Of a DNA stretch of 12,861 nt, positions 6,378 to 12,861 are shown piece by piece. The notes beneath the pieces are model-generated. The model had not been told where the DNA came from, searched no databases, and worked only from the letters and a program-made list of their open reading frames with translations. The stretch is from JBFLVQ01 sp040758525 (lineage in GTDB: Bacteria > Acidobacteriota > Blastocatellia > Chloracidobacteriales > JADJPF01). How positions within the stretch are numbered: the stretch's first letter is position 1; each line of letters opens with the position of its first letter. The stretch lies in assembly GCA_040758525.1 (NCBI GenBank), contig JBFLVQ010000222.1, positions 1 through 12,861 on the forward strand. The letters are read 5' to 3'. The translations under genes were made by a program, and so were the position numbers.

Positions 6378-7157
6378 ATGATACCGATAGAGCTTACATC
6401 GACTTGGCTACCACTCTATCTGTTAGTGTTGGCCAGAGTAGGTGGAATAGTGAGTTTTGCTCCCTTCTGGAATCTTGCTGCTGCACCAAAAAAAGTGCGA
6501 GTAATGTTGGCATTGGTTTTAACTCTGATTATCACTCCATTAGTAGCAACACATTTAGGATCACCACCCAGAGGAATGCTGGAACTTATGATCGCTTGTG
6601 TAATAGAACTGGTGATTGGTTGTGTCTATGGCTTTGTTGGACAGTTGATCTTTAGTGGCCTAGAGATTGCCGCACAGATACTAAGTTCACAGATGGGCTT
6701 TTCATTAGCAGCTACGATAAATCCATTGAATCGTCTACAAACAACTCCCCTAGCCACACTCGCCCAGTTGTTTGGGTTGGTTATTCTACTTGCTGCAGAT
6801 GGACATCACTGGTTATTGGCGGCACTGGTGAGAAGCTACCATACAATTGCTCCTGGAGCGGGCTCTTTTTCTGCTGAATTGGCAAACCTGCTTATACGCC
6901 TTTCTGCTGATGCATTAGCAGTAGGAGTAGCGCTGGCGGCACCGGCACTTGTAGTGTTGCTGGCCGTTGAATTTGTGCTTGCTGCCGCCGGCCGTGCTGC
7001 ACCTCAATTACAGATACTGTTGCTCGGATTTCCTATCAAGATTGCCATAGCATTCTGGTTAATAGGTGTCTCGTTATATTTTCTGCCTAGTGCGACACGT
7101 GATGTCTTGAGTATGTTGCGTGTTAATTTGACTCGTGTCTTAATGGCAATGCAGTAA
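6378..7157 (+). CDS. fliR: Flagellar type III export gate protein FliR
   Basis: Polytopic membrane protein of 259 residues that caps the FliP ring in the export gate. About six hydrophobic segments are visible (roughly residues 12-33, 42-58, 67-88, 128-150, 175-201 and 213-235). Conserved family elements include the early 'RVGGIVSFAPF', the 'LFGLVILLAADGHHWLLAAL' segment with the family 'GHHWLL..L..S' motif, and 'GRAAPQLQILLLGFPIKI'. The start lies 10 bp after the fliQ stop, with AGGG just ahead. The end is 15 bp before flhB, with another AGGGTGAT ribosome-binding site, so the genes look cotranscribed. Confidence 0.96.
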   Translation: MIPIELTSTWLPLYLLVLARVGGIVSFAPFWNLAAAPKKVRVMLALVLTLIITPLVATHLGSPPRGMLELMIACVIELVIGCVYGFVGQLIFSGLEIAAQILSSQMGFSLAATINPLNRLQTTPLATLAQLFGLVILLAADGHHWLLAALVRSYHTIAPGAGSFSAELANLLIRLSADALAVGVALAAPALVVLLAVEFVLAAAGRAAPQLQILLLGFPIKIAIAFWLIGVSLYFLPSATRDVLSMLRVNLTRVLMAMQ

Positions 7158-7172
7158 ATAGTAGGGTGATTA

Positions 7173-8249
7173 ATGGCTGATGAACGCACTGAGAAAGCTA
7201 CTCCTAAGCGTAGAGAAGAGGCACGCAAAAAAGGGCAGATTGTGCGTGGAGCAAAACTGCCGGCTGCGCTTGGATTTCTAGCCGCATTGGCAGTGCTACA
7301 GGCTACCGGCGGGAGTTGGCTGATACGTGCCAGCAATCTCTTTGCTGCCACAGCAACGCAGATTACGGCAAATCACCCGCTGACACCACAAGAAGTAGAA
7401 AAATTATTCTTTGATGCAGTCTTCTGTACTGCACTATTGGCGCTGCCTACCACAGCAGCAGCATTGGCAGCCAGCTTAGCCGGCAATTTTCTCCAAGGTG
7501 GTTTTTTACTAACCCCTAATGCGCTTTCACCTCGTCTGGAGAGATTCAATCCCATTGCCAATCTGAAAAGAATTTTTAGCGCCAATGCCTTGGTCGAGTT
7601 AGGTAAGAGCTTGCTTGAACTAACCGGTATTTGTCTGCTTAGTTATGGAATACTAACTCAAGCAGTCGCAGATGCACCCCAATTGATCGGCTCACCTCCT
7701 GCACATGTCTTTGTCACTCTAGGATCTCTACTATACAAGTTGGGTCTGCGTGTAGGTGGAATACTATTACTCTCTGCGGCGATCGATTATGGTTATAAAT
7801 GGTTTACTCACGAGCGCTCTCTACGCATGACAAAACAAGAATTGAAAGACGAGTTTCGTCAAACAGAAGGCGATCCACTGGTAAAGAATCAACGTCGTAG
7901 GGTCGCGCGAGCACGCTTACAGTATCGTTTGGCAGTTGAAGTACCACGCGCCGATGTTGTAGTAACCAATCCTACTCACTTTGCTGTTGCACTACGCTAT
8001 GATCGAGGACAGGCGACGGCTCCTATTGTTGTCGCTAAAGGCGCAGATCTATTAGCCAAACGTATTCGCGAACTTGCCAATGCACATGATGTTGCTATAG
8101 TCGAGAACCCCCCACTTGCACGTGGACTCTACAACAGCGTAGAGATAGGCAAGATGATTCCGCCAGAATTTTTCCGTACCGTTGCAGAATTACTTGCCTA
8201 TGTATACCGACAACGTCAAACTCGCCAATATGGAACCTCTGCTAGCTAG
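7173..8249 (+). CDS. flhB: Flagellar export switch protein FlhB
   Basis: Inner-membrane protein of 358 residues that controls export substrate switching from rod/hook to filament proteins. The N-terminus has the typical 'DERTEKATPKRREEARKKGQ' amphipathic segment. Four membrane helices follow (about 28-50, 85-108, 140-165 and 180-205), then the cytoplasmic domain. The family motif 'MTKQELKDEFRQTEGDPLVK' occurs at its start. The self-cleavage motif NPTH is intact at residues 266-269 (codons 7968-7979), so normal autoproteolysis between Asn266 and Pro267 is expected. The conserved 'GADLLAKRIRELA' and 'IPPEFF..VAELLAYVY' segments complete the domain. AGGGTGAT lies just before the ATG. The operon ends here: the next gene is convergent, 2 bp away, and flhA does not follow. 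Confidence 0.97.
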   Translation: MADERTEKATPKRREEARKKGQIVRGAKLPAALGFLAALAVLQATGGSWLIRASNLFAATATQITANHPLTPQEVEKLFFDAVFCTALLALPTTAAALAASLAGNFLQGGFLLTPNALSPRLERFNPIANLKRIFSANALVELGKSLLELTGICLLSYGILTQAVADAPQLIGSPPAHVFVTLGSLLYKLGLRVGGILLLSAAIDYGYKWFTHERSLRMTKQELKDEFRQTEGDPLVKNQRRRVARARLQYRLAVEVPRADVVVTNPTHFAVALRYDRGQATAPIVVAKGADLLAKRIRELANAHDVAIVENPPLARGLYNSVEIGKMIPPEFFRTVAELLAYVYRQRQTRQYGTSAS

Positions 8250-8251
8250 GT

Positions 8252-10888
8252 TTAACGAGAATAGTTGCTCAAAGGGATTCCAAGAGTTCTATTGAGAAAG
8301 AGAGACTCCCGCGCTGGGATACTCTCAAACTTCAACGTAGCATCAATATTTTTTTCCGTCATTGTTAGATCATTTATTGTTGTAGTTCCACCTTTTACTA
8401 CGCGAACAGAATTACTACCCAATTCCTGAATAAAGATATTACCATGAATATCAATACCTAAACCACAAGGCGAATATAGTCCAGCCTGAATTGCTTGTCC
8501 ATTATCACCACTAAATCTACCTTTATTGGGGATACTAGGGCCAATGCCGGCAATGGTAGAGATATTGCCAGTTAAATTATCGATACGTCTCACTCGATTG
8601 TTAAAAGGATCTGCAAAGATAATATTATCTGAACTATCAGTTACGATGCTAACCGGAGATATCCCAGCATTGCGAGCAGAAATATTATCACCATTAAAAG
8701 AGACGGTGCCATTACCAGCAATAGTAGTAATAATTTTTGTTTGAGCATCTACTCTACGAATACGATTGTTGATAGCATCCAATATAATTAGGTTATCTGC
8801 TGCATCCAAGGCAACTCCAACAGGTATTGCTAAACCTGCATCAGTGGCAGGACCACCATCACCGCTGAAGTTTAAATTACCATTACCGGCAACTGTAGTT
8901 ATAATATTGGTTTGAGCATCTACTCTACGAACTCTATTATTGCCAGCATCAGCAAAGAATAGATTACCAGCACTATCGAAAGCCAATCCAGCAGGTAGAA
9001 TACTCGTCTCCAAAGCTGACCGACCATCCCCATTAAATATTGTAGAGCCATTGCCAACAACCGTAGTTATGATGCCGGTAATGGCATCGATCTTTCTGAT
9101 TCGGCTATTAAAAGAATCAACAACAAATAGATTGCCAGCGCTATCTAAAGCGATTCCGGTAGGAACATTCAAGCTAGCTTCTGTTGCTGGACCACCATCA
9201 CCGCTAAACCCCTGTTTACCATTGCCAGCAATGGTAGTGATAATCCCACTAGTGCCATCGATCTTTCTAATACGATTATTGAAAACATCGGTGACATAGA
9301 AATTGCCAGCTTTATCGATTGGTACAGAAAAAGGAAAGATAATAAAATCGGTAAGAAAATCGATGCCAGCGCCAACAGCTCGATTATTATCACCATTAAA
9401 GTTCTTATTACCATTGCCTGCTATTGTTGTGATTATGCCTGTTTTTGCATCGATACGTCTGAGCCTATTAAATCCTTGAATATCTAAAAATAGATGGCCA
9501 GTATTCGAGATAATCAAGTTGCCAGATTTATCAATAACCAGTCCGGTAGGAAAACTGAGGCTGGCATTAATCGCCGGACCACTATCGCCATTAAAATCAT
9601 TTATCCCGGTTCCTGCAACTATGTTGATAATCCCTCTTGTTAAATCAACCTTTCTAATGGCATGATTACCGGTATCACTAAAGATAAGGTTGCCTTCTCC
9701 ATCAATCTTTAGCGAGGATGGAATACCTAACGAGAGACTGGCATTAGTGGCCAGTCCGCCATCACCATTAAGACCACCAGAACCATTTCCTGCAATGGTA
9801 GAGATAATTCCTGTGCTGGCATCAACTTTACGAATTCTCCTATTGCCAATATCGGCTATCAAAAGATTACCCTGGCTATCAAATACCATTGCCGCTGGAT
9901 CTATGCCAGCATCAAGAGCCTTACCACCATCACCACTAAAAAAGATACTGCCATTTCCAACAATGGTAGAGATAATTCCAGTAGCTGCATCAACCTTTCT
10001 TACATGGGCAAAATTATCTGATATAAGAAGATTACCAGCTTTATCAAGCAAGATACTTCTTGGAAATGCCAGACTGGCTTGGGTTGCCAGACCGCCATCA
10101 CCAGCAAAACCGTTAATACCATTGCCAGCAACCGTGGTGATAATTGTGGTCCTAGCATCAATTCGGCGAACTCTATTATTCTCAACATCAGCAATAAAGA
10201 GATTACCCTGTTTATCAATTGCCAGATCGGCAGGATAATTCAGGCTCGCAAGAATGGCGGGGCCGCCATCACCAGCAAAACCTTTAACACCTATGCCGGC
10301 AAAGGTTGTTATAATTCCCGTCTTGGCATCAATACGCCTGATATGATGATTGTCGGCATCAGCAATAAAGATATTGCCATCATTATCCATTACTATTCCT
10401 AATGGATGGATACCAACAGCCTGATCGGTCGCGACAAGACCATCGCCAAGATAACTGATCCCGCCTGCGACTGTAGCAATCTGACCATTAGCCAGCTCTG
10501 ACAATGGTTTAGCAATAATAGTAAATTTTGCCTGCGCAATACCATTCTTTGTCTTAATAGTTAAGATTCTACCACCAGGATATTCCTGTGGCGGCACCTG
10601 AAATTGAATTGTTTGGCGATCTTTTATTTTTAATGTTGTAACGATACTGTCTCCTAGAATTACACTACAATCCCGGGTAAAATTCTTTCCCTTAATAGTT
10701 ACTTGAGCACCACCCTCTAATCGATCAATATCTGGGCTCAAGGAGACTATTTTTGGCACCGCCTTAGCCCTCTTTTTCTCAGCTTTTGTACCATTAAGCG
10801 CTGTTGTAGGAATATCTGCAAGAGAAAGTCTAGCAGGTATCAGTAGGAAAAGCAGTGTTATGAACAAAGCGATGAATAATCTATTCAT
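8252..10888 (-). CDS. Secreted TIG-domain plus NHL-repeat beta-propeller protein
   Basis: Predicted exported protein of 878 residues. Residues 1-24 form a signal peptide with probable cleavage after Ala24 (LSLADIP). A basic linker leads to an IPT/TIG immunoglobulin-like domain (~45-125) with the 'SP....EGGAQVTIKGKNF' signature. From ~135 to ~830 come 12 NHL-type modules of ~56-65 residues, each like 'FSGDGGPATEASLNVPTGIA...GNLFVVDSFNSRIRKID...GIITTIAGNG'. This predicts two six-bladed propellers or one larger repeat array. Modules 6 and 7 carry insertions (LFLDIQGF and FLTDFIIFPF). NHL propellers mostly bind proteins, carbohydrates or other ligands; the target here is unknown. No catalytic motif, lipobox, C-terminal sorting signal or membrane anchor is seen. 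A ribosome-binding site (AAGGAT, minus strand of 10891-10896) lies 5 nt ahead of the start. It overlaps no flagellar gene, and a flagellar role is not indicated. Confidence 0.93.
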   Translation of the reverse strand: MNRLFIALFITLLFLLIPARLSLADIPTTALNGTKAEKKRAKAVPKIVSLSPDIDRLEGGAQVTIKGKNFTRDCSVILGDSIVTTLKIKDRQTIQFQVPPQEYPGGRILTIKTKNGIAQAKFTIIAKPLSELANGQIATVAGGISYLGDGLVATDQAVGIHPLGIVMDNDGNIFIADADNHHIRRIDAKTGIITTFAGIGVKGFAGDGGPAILASLNYPADLAIDKQGNLFIADVENNRVRRIDARTTIITTVAGNGINGFAGDGGLATQASLAFPRSILLDKAGNLLISDNFAHVRKVDAATGIISTIVGNGSIFFSGDGGKALDAGIDPAAMVFDSQGNLLIADIGNRRIRKVDASTGIISTIAGNGSGGLNGDGGLATNASLSLGIPSSLKIDGEGNLIFSDTGNHAIRKVDLTRGIINIVAGTGINDFNGDSGPAINASLSFPTGLVIDKSGNLIISNTGHLFLDIQGFNRLRRIDAKTGIITTIAGNGNKNFNGDNNRAVGAGIDFLTDFIIFPFSVPIDKAGNFYVTDVFNNRIRKIDGTSGIITTIAGNGKQGFSGDGGPATEASLNVPTGIALDSAGNLFVVDSFNSRIRKIDAITGIITTVVGNGSTIFNGDGRSALETSILPAGLAFDSAGNLFFADAGNNRVRRVDAQTNIITTVAGNGNLNFSGDGGPATDAGLAIPVGVALDAADNLIILDAINNRIRRVDAQTKIITTIAGNGTVSFNGDNISARNAGISPVSIVTDSSDNIIFADPFNNRVRRIDNLTGNISTIAGIGPSIPNKGRFSGDNGQAIQAGLYSPCGLGIDIHGNIFIQELGSNSVRVVKGGTTTINDLTMTEKNIDATLKFESIPARESLFLNRTLGIPLSNYSR
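8300..8326. other. Interrupted inverted repeat near the flhB/NHL convergence
   Basis: GAGAG (8300-8304) pairs with CTCTC (8322-8326), and TCCC (8307-8310) pairs with GGGA (8316-8319). A 2+2 internal loop and a 5-nt apex separate the parts. It lies 51 bp past the flhB stop, inside the 3' end of the NHL gene. No long T-run follows in the + direction; a short CTTTCTC follows in the - direction. It is a weak candidate for a shared terminator, included because no other terminator fits between the genes. Confidence 0.25.
8399..10486 (-). repeat. Array of about 12 degenerate ~170-bp NHL-coding units
   Basis: The coding sequence repeats with a period of about 165-190 bp, each unit encoding one NHL module. 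Recognisable landmarks recur on the + strand: the complement of the GNGxxxFxGDGG segment (CCATCACCGCTAAA-type) and the complement of TIAGNG (CCATTGCCAGCAATGG-type). Units are diverged at the DNA level, so the duplications are old or have been selected apart. The two longest units carry extra loops. Confidence 0.85.
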
Positions 10889-10955
10889 AGATCCTTATAA
10901 TTGCCTCTCTAAAAAATAGTTGAGAAGGGTAGAAGATAACACCTGAAAGGACACA

Positions 10956-10996
10956 AAGATCTGTACATGAAGACATGCGCCTCATGTATTGATCTT
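10956..10996. promoter_or_regulatory. Imperfect 15-bp inverted repeat (operator or leader hairpin)
   Basis: AAGATCTGTACATGA (10956-10970) matches the reverse complement of TCATGTATTGATCTT (10982-10996) at 13 of 15 positions, around an 11-bp spacer. It is 67 bp upstream of the NHL gene start, where it could be a dimeric repressor or activator site or an RNA hairpin in the leader. No T-run follows on either side, so a terminator is unlikely. Symmetry is seen; function is inferred. Confidence 0.45.
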
Positions 10997-11111
10997 CAAG
11001 GTATTATTTTGTTATGTTGCCTTCTTCATAGATAGGTGAAAACTTTCTAAAAATGTTACAAGTTGGTAAAGAAGTTTTTCCGAAAAAGTAACAAATGTTG
11101 TCTATGGGCAC

Positions 11112-11139
11112 TTGGCAGCAATTTTGTACTTCCTATATT
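11112..11139 (+). promoter_or_regulatory. Candidate sigma-70 promoter of the TPR gene
   Basis: TTGGCA (11112-11117) and TATATT (11134-11139) each match the -35 and -10 consensus at five of six positions, with a 16-bp spacer. This would start transcription near 11146 and leave a leader of about 65 nt before the ATG at 11211. In AT-rich DNA such matches arise by chance, so confidence is moderate. Confidence 0.45.
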
Positions 11140-11210
11140 ATTCTACTCTGTGAAATTTATCACGATAATCATTGTATAGCCTGTTTTTCGCTTGAAGGGA
11201 CGTTTTGAAC

Positions 11211-12861
11211 ATGCCAGCAAAATCATACTTGAGTAGATATCTATTCTCACTTGTTATAATTACTCTAATTAATATCCCGATTAATGCACAGGTAGATAGT
11301 TTAGCAGAGGGAAATTACTATCTAGAGAAAGGTATAATCGTTGAGCAAGAACTGATCACAGAGAAGAATCAAGCTTACAAATTAAGACTTGGCCGAGAAC
11401 AATTTGTGCAAATTACTGTCGAACACCAAGGAGTTAATATTGCCCTATCTCTTTTTGCTCCAGATAATCAATTGCTTGTTAGGGTAAATCTTCTCAGTTT
11501 GCCCTATGGAACACAGGCATTAAATTGGATTGCCCAACAGGAGGGAGAATATCGCTTAGAACTTAGTGCGGTAGAACAGACTGCGCCGCCCGGTCGATTT
11601 AAGTTGAGAATTGAAAAACTACACTCGGCTACACGAGAGGATAAAGATAGAGTATCTGCTCAAGAGAAGATGTTAGCAGGTGATCAGCTTTTAAAAAAGA
11701 ATGATAAAGAATCTACCATAAAAGGTATTACGTTATATCAAGAAGCACTACAATGTTGGCAAACATTGGGTGATAAGACTAGCGAGGTCTTAACGCTATT
11801 AACATTAAGCACCAGCTATCAGGTGATTAATGATTTCAAAAAGGCATCGGAGATACTGGAGCGAGCTTTACTGATCTGTCGAGATACTGGTAAGCGTTAT
11901 GAAGAATCTTATCTCCTCAATAATAGAGCTATGGTCTATTATTCAACGGGAGAAACTAGTAAAGCATTAGAGGATACCAATCAAGCGCTGTTAATTCTAC
12001 GTGAAACTAAGAATCGATCTGGTGAGGCAATTGCACTTTCAAATCTCGGTAATATATATACATCTATGGGCGAGATGCAGAAAGCTCTTGAGTGCTATAC
12101 TAATGCTTTGCCCTTGGAAAGATTATATAAAGATGAATATGCCGAATCATACACTTTAAATAATATCGGCTCACTCTATGGTCAGATCGGCGAATTACAA
12201 AAATCCTTAGACAACTTTTTCCAGGCATTGGCGCTGAAACAGAAGATTGGCGATTTAGCTGGCGAAGCGCAAACCCTAAGCAATATTGGCACACTCTATA
12301 ATATGTTAGGTGATAGACAAAAAGCATTGGATTACTACAATCGCGCTTTACCGAAAACTCAAGCGCTCGGTAATAAAAGTCAAGAGGCTTTCATTCTCAA
12401 TAATCTAGGTGGACTATGCTCCTCTTCAAATGAACTAGAAAAAGCTATCGCTTATCATAATCAAGCTCTTAAGATCTGCCAGTCGATTGGCGATCGCTAC
12501 GGTGAATCATATGCTCTTAATCTCATTGCTTCCGCTTATATACTAGCTAAAAAGGATATGCAAAAAGCCTTAGAGCTTTGTAATCAGGCACTGGTTATTA
12601 AACGGGAGATCGCTGACCGTCCTGGTGAAGCTGATGCTCTCGATAATATTGGTTCGGTATACAGCATCCTTAATGATAAGCAGAATGCATTACATTACTA
12701 CAATCAAGCGTTAAAACTTCGCCGCATAACCGACAACCCATTGAAAGCATCGTTCTCGCTCTTCCATATTGCGCAGATTGAACATAAACTCGGGGAGTTT
12801 GATAAAGCCCGCGCCAATCTACAAAATGTGATAAATACGATTGAAACACAGCGCCGCAGTC
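11211..12861 (+). CDS. Secreted tetratricopeptide-repeat protein (3' end outside window)
   Basis: The frame opens at ATG 11211 and is still open at the window end: 550 codons plus one base. GAAGGGA at 11194-11200 is the ribosome-binding site. Residues 1-26 form a signal peptide (cleavage likely INA-Q). Residues ~30-140 form a beta-rich domain of the pattern 'EKGIIVEQELITEKNQAYKL..GREQFVQITVEHQGVN..LSLFAPDNQ', ending 'GEYRLELSA...PPGRFKLRIEKL'. This resembles pre-peptidase C-terminal-like sandwich domains. From ~167 onward come about nine consecutive ~40-residue TPRs of the kinesin-light-chain type, e.g. 'ALSNLGNIYTSMGEMQKALECYTNAL'. TPRs are protein-binding scaffolds. From family style I infer that the missing C-terminus may be a CHAT (caspase-like) domain, but nothing in the window shows it. 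The gene is transcribed away from the NHL gene and has no evident tie to the flagellar genes. Confidence 0.9.
   Translation, partial: MPAKSYLSRYLFSLVIITLINIPINAQVDSLAEGNYYLEKGIIVEQELITEKNQAYKLRLGREQFVQITVEHQGVNIALSLFAPDNQLLVRVNLLSLPYGTQALNWIAQQEGEYRLELSAVEQTAPPGRFKLRIEKLHSATREDKDRVSAQEKMLAGDQLLKKNDKESTIKGITLYQEALQCWQTLGDKTSEVLTLLTLSTSYQVINDFKKASEILERALLICRDTGKRYEESYLLNNRAMVYYSTGETSKALEDTNQALLILRETKNRSGEAIALSNLGNIYTSMGEMQKALECYTNALPLERLYKDEYAESYTLNNIGSLYGQIGELQKSLDNFFQALALKQKIGDLAGEAQTLSNIGTLYNMLGDRQKALDYYNRALPKTQALGNKSQEAFILNNLGGLCSSSNELEKAIAYHNQALKICQSIGDRYGESYALNLIASAYILAKKDMQKALELCNQALVIKREIADRPGEADALDNIGSVYSILNDKQNALHYYNQALKLRRITDNPLKASFSLFHIAQIEHKLGEFDKARANLQNVINTIETQRRS

Larger units (their letters stand above)
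10889..11210. other. Divergent intergenic region
   Basis: 322 bp of AT-rich, non-coding DNA separate the starts of the NHL gene (- strand) and the TPR gene (+ strand). It holds an imperfect inverted repeat (10956-10996), a sigma-70-like promoter for the TPR gene (11112-11139) and a TTTTTC/GAAAAA palindrome (11075-11087). I could not find a convincing promoter for the minus-strand gene. No RNA gene or small ORF with a good ribosome-binding site was seen. Confidence 0.6.

Noticed and set aside
8940..10238. Long plus-strand open frames opposite the NHL gene
   Set aside because: They are repeating Pro/Leu-rich translations with the same ~170-bp period as the NHL modules, so they are shadows of the repeats on the coding strand.
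11075..11087. TTTTTC-C-GAAAAA palindrome upstream of the TPR gene as an operator
   Set aside because: The arms are only 6 bp of simple A/T tracts, which are expected by chance in this AT-rich spacer.
12100..12327. Minus-strand open frame of 75 codons inside the TPR gene
   Set aside because: It is antisense to a TPR array with clear repeat periodicity and has no recognisable features.
8252..12861. A defence or conflict system formed by the NHL and TPR genes
   Set aside because: Both proteins have signal peptides and act outside the cytoplasm, no nuclease, NTPase or toxin domain is visible, and the TPR gene is incomplete. The evidence is too thin to propose a system.

Overview
The window looks like a chromosomal segment from a flagellated, AT-leaning, didermal bacterium. 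Three features fit Acidobacteriota, and class Blastocatellia is my best guess: the mix of flagellar genes, a secreted NHL-repeat protein with the 'GDGGPA..A.L..P.G...D..GN..I.D..NNR.R.ID' style of module, and a secreted tetratricopeptide protein with an N-terminal beta-rich domain of the kind seen in TPR-CHAT proteins. This placement is inference from protein style; no rRNA or other phylogenetic marker is present. No tRNA, rRNA, CRISPR array, insertion sequence or phage gene was seen.

Layout. (1) Bases 1-3268, + strand: a filament-assembly block holding the 3' end of flagellin, flaG, fliD (filament cap), fliS (flagellin chaperone) and a FliT/FlgN-like small helical chaperone. A GC-rich hairpin separates flagellin from flaG, and two small inverted repeats lie between fliD and fliS. 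(2) Bases 3269-3432: a 164-bp non-coding spacer. (3) Bases 3433-8249, + strand: fliL, fliN, fliO, fliP, fliQ, fliR and flhB, closely packed and probably one operon for the basal body and the type III export gate. fliM is not between fliL and fliN, and flhA does not follow flhB. (4) Bases 8252-10888, - strand: an 878-residue secreted TIG plus NHL-repeat protein, convergent with flhB with only 2 bp between the stop codons. (5) Bases 10889-11210: a 322-bp divergent intergenic region with a plausible sigma-70 promoter and an imperfect inverted repeat. (6) Bases 11211-12861, + strand: a secreted TPR protein that runs off the window end.

The most important technical point is in fliL. A run of 100 N (3714-3813) is flanked by two identical 127-bp copies (3587-3713 and 3814-3940). 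Collapsing these copies removes 227 bases and restores one uninterrupted 232-residue FliL frame from 3433 to 4358. The gap is therefore most simply an unmerged contig overlap at an acidic Ser-Glu-Asp microsatellite, not missing DNA or a broken gene.

Working together: FliP/Q/R/FlhB form the export gate, with FliO assisting its assembly. FliN belongs to the C-ring switch and FliL to the stator-associated ring. FliS and the FliT-like protein escort flagellin and probably FliD, FliD caps the growing filament, and FlaG probably affects filament length. I see no convincing novel multi-gene system here. The least ordinary items are the repeat-rich FliL linker, the split flagellar gene order and the two large secreted repeat proteins.
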